Positions 60,930-64,000 of a DNA stretch of 64,000 nt are shown piece by piece. Position 1 is the first letter of the stretch. Each line of letters opens with the position of its first letter. Location: positions 82,376 through 146,375 of the forward strand of contig JAJRQQ010000028.1 in NCBI GenBank assembly GCA_024280155.1, given 5' to 3'. A program made the translations under genes and the position numbers. Below the pieces are notes generated by a model. That model was not told where the DNA came from. It saw nothing but the letters and a program-made list of their open reading frames with translations, and did not search any database. Origin of the DNA: Bacteroidota bacterium. GTDB taxonomy: Bacteria; Bacteroidota; Bacteroidia; Flavobacteriales_D; Crocinitomicaceae.

Positions 60930-62963
60930 TTATAAGTTACCATATTCTTTCGCGTAAAACAACATTTGTTCTACGAAACTTTGATCATTTTCAATTTGAA
61001 TATCAATGATTTTACCATTCTCATCAGTAATAGAAACGAAAACAGGATTGACAAAACCTCGGTAAGGGGCTAAATTAAGTGGAGCGACTCTTTCCAATAC
61101 TTGTTCGTGGATTTCGGGGTCTACCTTTACACCGTATGTTTCCACCAACGCTTTTCCTGCTTCGTAATCTCCTTCAGATTTAATGCGTTGAATTTCTCTC
61201 AACAATTCCCCAAAAAGAATTCTCAATTGATCATAATCAGTGATGTTGTAATATCTTTTACCATCTCTATTGATCACTTCAATTACATTTGCATCTGCTC
61301 CTTTTTCAATTACCCAAGAAGCTACCAATTGACGGTTCTGCATGTGCTCTTCTTCCACATTTTTACCTAAATCTAGACGCTGCAACTGTGTAAGCATTCC
61401 GTTACGGATATAACCATCGTATTCTGCAATTCCAACTTCAAGACTAGGTATTAAACCAATTTCGATGAGTTTTTCATCCATGATGTAGTATAGCCCAACA
61501 AGGTCAGCTCTAGCTTCTTCCAGTGTACTAGCATAATTCTTTAAAGTTACGGCGGGCTGACCAATACCATCGTTAATTTGACCAGAAGCATGCCCTACTA
61601 CTTCGTGTAGTGCTGTGTGTAATTTCCCTGATAAGTAACCGTATTTTTTAGAGAGTTCAATTTCCTTTTCATCGTTCGCAAATTCTTGTAACATTCCAGA
61701 ACCAGATGCTTTATCGTACGCAGAGATGATGTTTCCTAAACTAACAGATTTAGAACCATGCTCTTGCCTAATCCAGTTGTTGTTTGGTAAATTTACACCA
61801 ATCGGAGTAGAAGGAGAGGCATCACCAGATTCAGAAGCAACTTGAACAACTTTGTAACTCACACCTTTCACATTTTTCTTTTTGTGAGATTCAATCAATG
61901 GAGAATTATCCTCAAACCATTGTGCGTTTTCTGTAACTACTTGCATTTGTTCTGATGCTTCAAAATCAGTAATCTGGACAATACTTTCGAAGGTCCCTCT
62001 TTTGCCTATTGCATCACCATAAACTTCAATGAAACCATTGATCCAATCAATGTCACCAGCAGTAGATTTTGCCCAAATAATGTTGTACTCATCCCAGGTT
62101 TTTAAATCACCTGTTTTATAATATTCAATTAATTTTTCCAGTGCCGCTTTTTGATCTTCATTTTCAGCAACTGTTACCGCTTTTTCTAACCACAAAATGA
62201 TTTTATCAATTGCTGCACCATATTTACCTCCTGATTTCCAGATATCTTCGGTTACTTGCCCATCTTTTAAAATTAGAGTAGAATTTAATCCGTATTCAAT
62301 CGGTCGTTTATCATTTGGGTTAATTTTATCGGCATAAAATTCTTCAACCATCTTTTGAGTAACGTCTTCTCCATAAAATCCGTTCGCAGATGCTTGAATC
62401 ATATCAACGTCTGCATCTTTTACTTTACGTTTCATTTCTAAAGAACTACTGAAAATAACTTCTGTTGCTTTATCCGAAATGTTTGCATCAACGTTTTTAA
62501 CGATAGAATTAAAATATTCTCGACTGAATTTAGGCAGAATCTTATCCATACCGTAGTGATGATGAATACCATTTGCAAACCAAATCTGTTTTGCATAAGT
62601 CATAAAGTTGTTCCAATCTTCAGTGTTTTTATCTCCAGAATAATTGCTTACAATTTGCTCTATGGCTTTCCGGATTTCTAAATTGAATGGGTTATTTTGG
62701 TCATAGATAATATCACGACCTGCTAATCCTGCTTGTGATAAATAGTAAACCAGTTTTTTTTGGTCAAGACTTAATTTGTCAAAATCCACAATGTCGTAAC
62801 GTAGAACTTGAATGTCGGCAAATCGATCAACTGTTCCTTCGGGTAAATTCGTTACAGTCATTTCAGTTTTAGAATTTTCTACCTGTGTTTCTGTTTTGTT
62901 TACTGAACTGCAAGAAGCTAAAAGTAATCCAGCAGAAAATAGTGTTATATGTTTAATCTTCAT
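60930..62963 (-). CDS. Dipeptidyl peptidase III-like (M49) lipoprotein
   Basis: 677 residues with a lipoprotein signal (L-L-A-S-C, Cys18). The M49 zinc motif is H-E-V-V-G-H (H453, E454, H458), and E-E-A-R-A-D (E483 as third ligand) matches E-E-C-R-A-E of classical DPP III with two changes. It should cut dipeptides from peptide N-termini, probably in the periplasm. Databases have at times labelled such proteins dihydrofolate reductase, which the sequence does not support. First gene of an operon with amn and a CPBP protease. Confidence 0.9.
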   Translation of the reverse strand: MKIKHITLFSAGLLLASCSSVNKTETQVENSKTEMTVTNLPEGTVDRFADIQVLRYDIVDFDKLSLDQKKLVYYLSQAGLAGRDIIYDQNNPFNLEIRKAIEQIVSNYSGDKNTEDWNNFMTYAKQIWFANGIHHHYGMDKILPKFSREYFNSIVKNVDANISDKATEVIFSSSLEMKRKVKDADVDMIQASANGFYGEDVTQKMVEEFYADKINPNDKRPIEYGLNSTLILKDGQVTEDIWKSGGKYGAAIDKIILWLEKAVTVAENEDQKAALEKLIEYYKTGDLKTWDEYNIIWAKSTAGDIDWINGFIEVYGDAIGKRGTFESIVQITDFEASEQMQVVTENAQWFEDNSPLIESHKKKNVKGVSYKVVQVASESGDASPSTPIGVNLPNNNWIRQEHGSKSVSLGNIISAYDKASGSGMLQEFANDEKEIELSKKYGYLSGKLHTALHEVVGHASGQINDGIGQPAVTLKNYASTLEEARADLVGLYYIMDEKLIEIGLIPSLEVGIAEYDGYIRNGMLTQLQRLDLGKNVEEEHMQNRQLVASWVIEKGADANVIEVINRDGKRYYNITDYDQLRILFGELLREIQRIKSEGDYEAGKALVETYGVKVDPEIHEQVLERVAPLNLAPYRGFVNPVFVSITDENGKIIDIQIENDQSFVEQMLFYAKEYGNL

Positions 62964-63018
62964 TTTTTTAATTTAGAAGTTGAAAATACTAAAATAATTG
63001 GAGAAAAGAAGAGGAAAT

Positions 63019-63026
63019 CAAATCTA
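63019..63026 (-). promoter_or_regulatory. Candidate -7 promoter element of the M49 operon
   Basis: The minus strand reads TAGATTTG, a full TAnnTTTG match 55 bp before the ATG. No clear -33 element. Confidence 0.35.
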
Positions 63027-63145
63027 TTTTTAACGAATTCGTGATAAAACGATATATCCTAGAATGGGAATGTACAATTCTTTATTTTTTAGAGTGGAGA
63101 GTACTGTTTTTGTTTGATGACTGAATGTCATACATTTGCTTTGTG

Positions 63146-63167
63146 GTACACTGAGTTTGTCAAAATG
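63146..63167. repeat. Degenerate copy of a Bacteroidota intergenic repeat
   Basis: The stretch GTACACTGAGTTTGTCAAAATG resembles, in reverse complement, an element I recall as common in intergenic DNA of Flavobacteriia (core CTTCGACAAGCTCAGTGTGA). It ends exactly at the MutS2-like stop codon. Only one copy is present, so repetition cannot be shown here. Confidence 0.3.
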
Positions 63168-64000
63168 TTATTCTACAAAACTCAATTTCTCCAGTTTGAC
63201 CTTGACAATTGCAAAACCAAAAGAAATGGTAACATTTTCACCTTTTATTTCTTCAACTACACCTACTTGCTTTGTCGCAATTAGTTTTACACGACTGCCT
63301 AATTCTATTTTTTCTCGATGATGTTGAAGGTCAATTTTACGTGGTGCTTTCTTCTTTTTCTTTTTGGACAATGTTATCTTTTTCTGCTTTGCCTCAACCG
63401 TTTTAGACTTTTCTACGGCAATATATTTCCGAACTTCTTCTAATAATTTATCATTGATGGTTTTTTTTCGAGAATTGGTAATGTACCTGTCGATAAAGGC
63501 CAACATCTTTTTACCCACATTAATTGAATGTTGATTTTCACTGGTATTCTCACGAATGTTGCGCAGTTTTAGCTCGTAGAAATCTTTCTTCTCTGTATAA
63601 TGTGTTAGAGCTTCTGATGCTAAGTCTTGAGCTTTTATATGCTCTTTATTTAATCGATTTAAGTATGATTTTTCTTTCTGAAGTTCGTTAAGAAGGCGAT
63701 CCATTTTCACCTTATTGTCGCTCAATTTACTTTTTGCCTCTTCAATTAACTCGTCCGGTATACCATTCATTTTCGCAACTTCAAAAGTAAAAGAACTTCC
63801 TGGTTGTCCGATTGAAAATTGATATTTAGGTTCGAGTGTTTCAGTATTGAAGAGCATACTTCCATTCACGGCATTACGCAATGTGTCTGCCTTCAGTTGG
63901 ATGTTATTATAATGTGTCGTGATTACCGCATAGCTCTTCTTGTTGTACAAAGCTTCGAAAATTGCCTCTGCTAATGCTCCACCTAAATCGGGATCAGAAC
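63168..64000 (-). CDS. MutS2-like ATPase, C-terminal part (5-prime end outside window)
   Basis: The frame is open to the window edge, giving the last 277 residues. It starts just after Walker B with S-D-P-D-L-G-G-A-L-A-E-A-I-F, followed by the A-V-I-T-T-H-Y switch region and G-S-S-F-T-F-E-V-A, as in MutS2. A long charged coiled coil follows, then a basic K-K-K-K-K-K-A-P-R-K linker and a small KOW-like barrel (G-S-R-V-K-L-I-A-T-K-Q-V-G-V-V-E). The Smr nuclease domain that ends many MutS2 proteins is absent; the gene stops right after the barrel. Roles suggested for MutS2 are anti-recombination and ribosome rescue; without Smr the activity is uncertain. Confidence 0.88.
   Translation of the reverse strand, partial: SDPDLGGALAEAIFEALYNKKSYAVITTHYNNIQLKADTLRNAVNGSMLFNTETLEPKYQFSIGQPGSSFTFEVAKMNGIPDELIEEAKSKLSDNKVKMDRLLNELQKEKSYLNRLNKEHIKAQDLASEALTHYTEKKDFYELKLRNIRENTSENQHSINVGKKMLAFIDRYITNSRKKTINDKLLEEVRKYIAVEKSKTVEAKQKKITLSKKKKKKAPRKIDLQHHREKIELGSRVKLIATKQVGVVEEIKGENVTISFGFAIVKVKLEKLSFVE

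Noticed and set aside
1..64000. CRISPR array, prophage, transposon or integron
   Set aside because: No regularly spaced repeats, transposase, integrase or phage structural genes were seen on either strand.

Overview
The window is AT-rich chromosomal DNA from a free-living member of the Bacteroidota, probably order Flavobacteriales (a Fluviicola/Crocinitomicaceae-like organism is my best guess). Support: gliding-motility genes gldF and gldG, a secreted glycosidase with a type IX secretion (T9SS) C-terminal sorting domain, a DUF5916 protein end, a fused CcsBA cytochrome c assembly protein, BshB1 of bacillithiol synthesis, a CarboxypepD_reg-type TonB receptor, and many upstream regions carrying the Bacteroidota -7 promoter motif TAnnTTTG with no Shine-Dalgarno sequences. 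No rRNA, tRNA, CRISPR array, prophage or insertion sequence was found.

Layout. 1-6.4 kb: end of a DUF5916 protein, dnaN, the gldF-gldG-DUF4340 operon, and a DUF62 SAM-hydrolase/ABM pair. 6.4-8.5 kb: phoH-purC, closed by a strong terminator. 8.5-13.4 kb: secreted GH39-like glycosidase and a large AsmA-like protein. 13.4-18.3 kb: ccsBA-bshB1-mscS. 18.3-23 kb (minus strand): cysteine desulfurase, glycosyltransferase and GreA-like operon, then an envelope operon ending in a frameshifted Cys-rich lipoprotein. 22.8-26 kb: NarL-type two-component system and an unknown protein. 26.2-32.1 kb: RND tripartite efflux operon with an operator-like upstream region. 32.1-37 kb: second tripartite exporter operon (ABC, HlyD, TolC) whose ABC protein has a degenerate nucleotide-binding domain. 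37-40 kb: PlsC-like acyltransferase, cbpM, cbpA and hsp20. 40-43 kb: pabB-tilS. 42.7-47 kb: GH114 lipoprotein, TonB receptor, MazG. 47-49.5 kb: PagL-like deacylase, DUF2807 lipoprotein, four-cysteine membrane protein, rhodanese. 49.5-54 kb: frameshifted exonuclease/GIY-YIG gene, SPFH protein, an outer-membrane protein gene broken by a 4-bp tandem duplication, and proline dehydrogenase. 54-59.5 kb: aroB, MerR/MFS pair, msrB-msrA operon, Spy-like protein, LRR lipoprotein. 59.5-64 kb: operon of dipeptidyl peptidase III, AMP nucleosidase and a CPBP protease, then the C-terminal part of a MutS2-like protein running off the window.

Most of the window is ordinary core genome. The best candidates for new biology are the ABC/HlyD/TolC exporter in which Q-loop, signature, catalytic Glu and switch His are all replaced while Walker A is kept; an RND pump with two extra hydrophobic segments; and several -7 promoter motifs lying almost on the start codon, suggesting leaderless transcripts. 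Three genes are frameshifted. Two of these are single-base losses in short homopolymers, which could be assembly errors. The third is a clean ATAC duplication.
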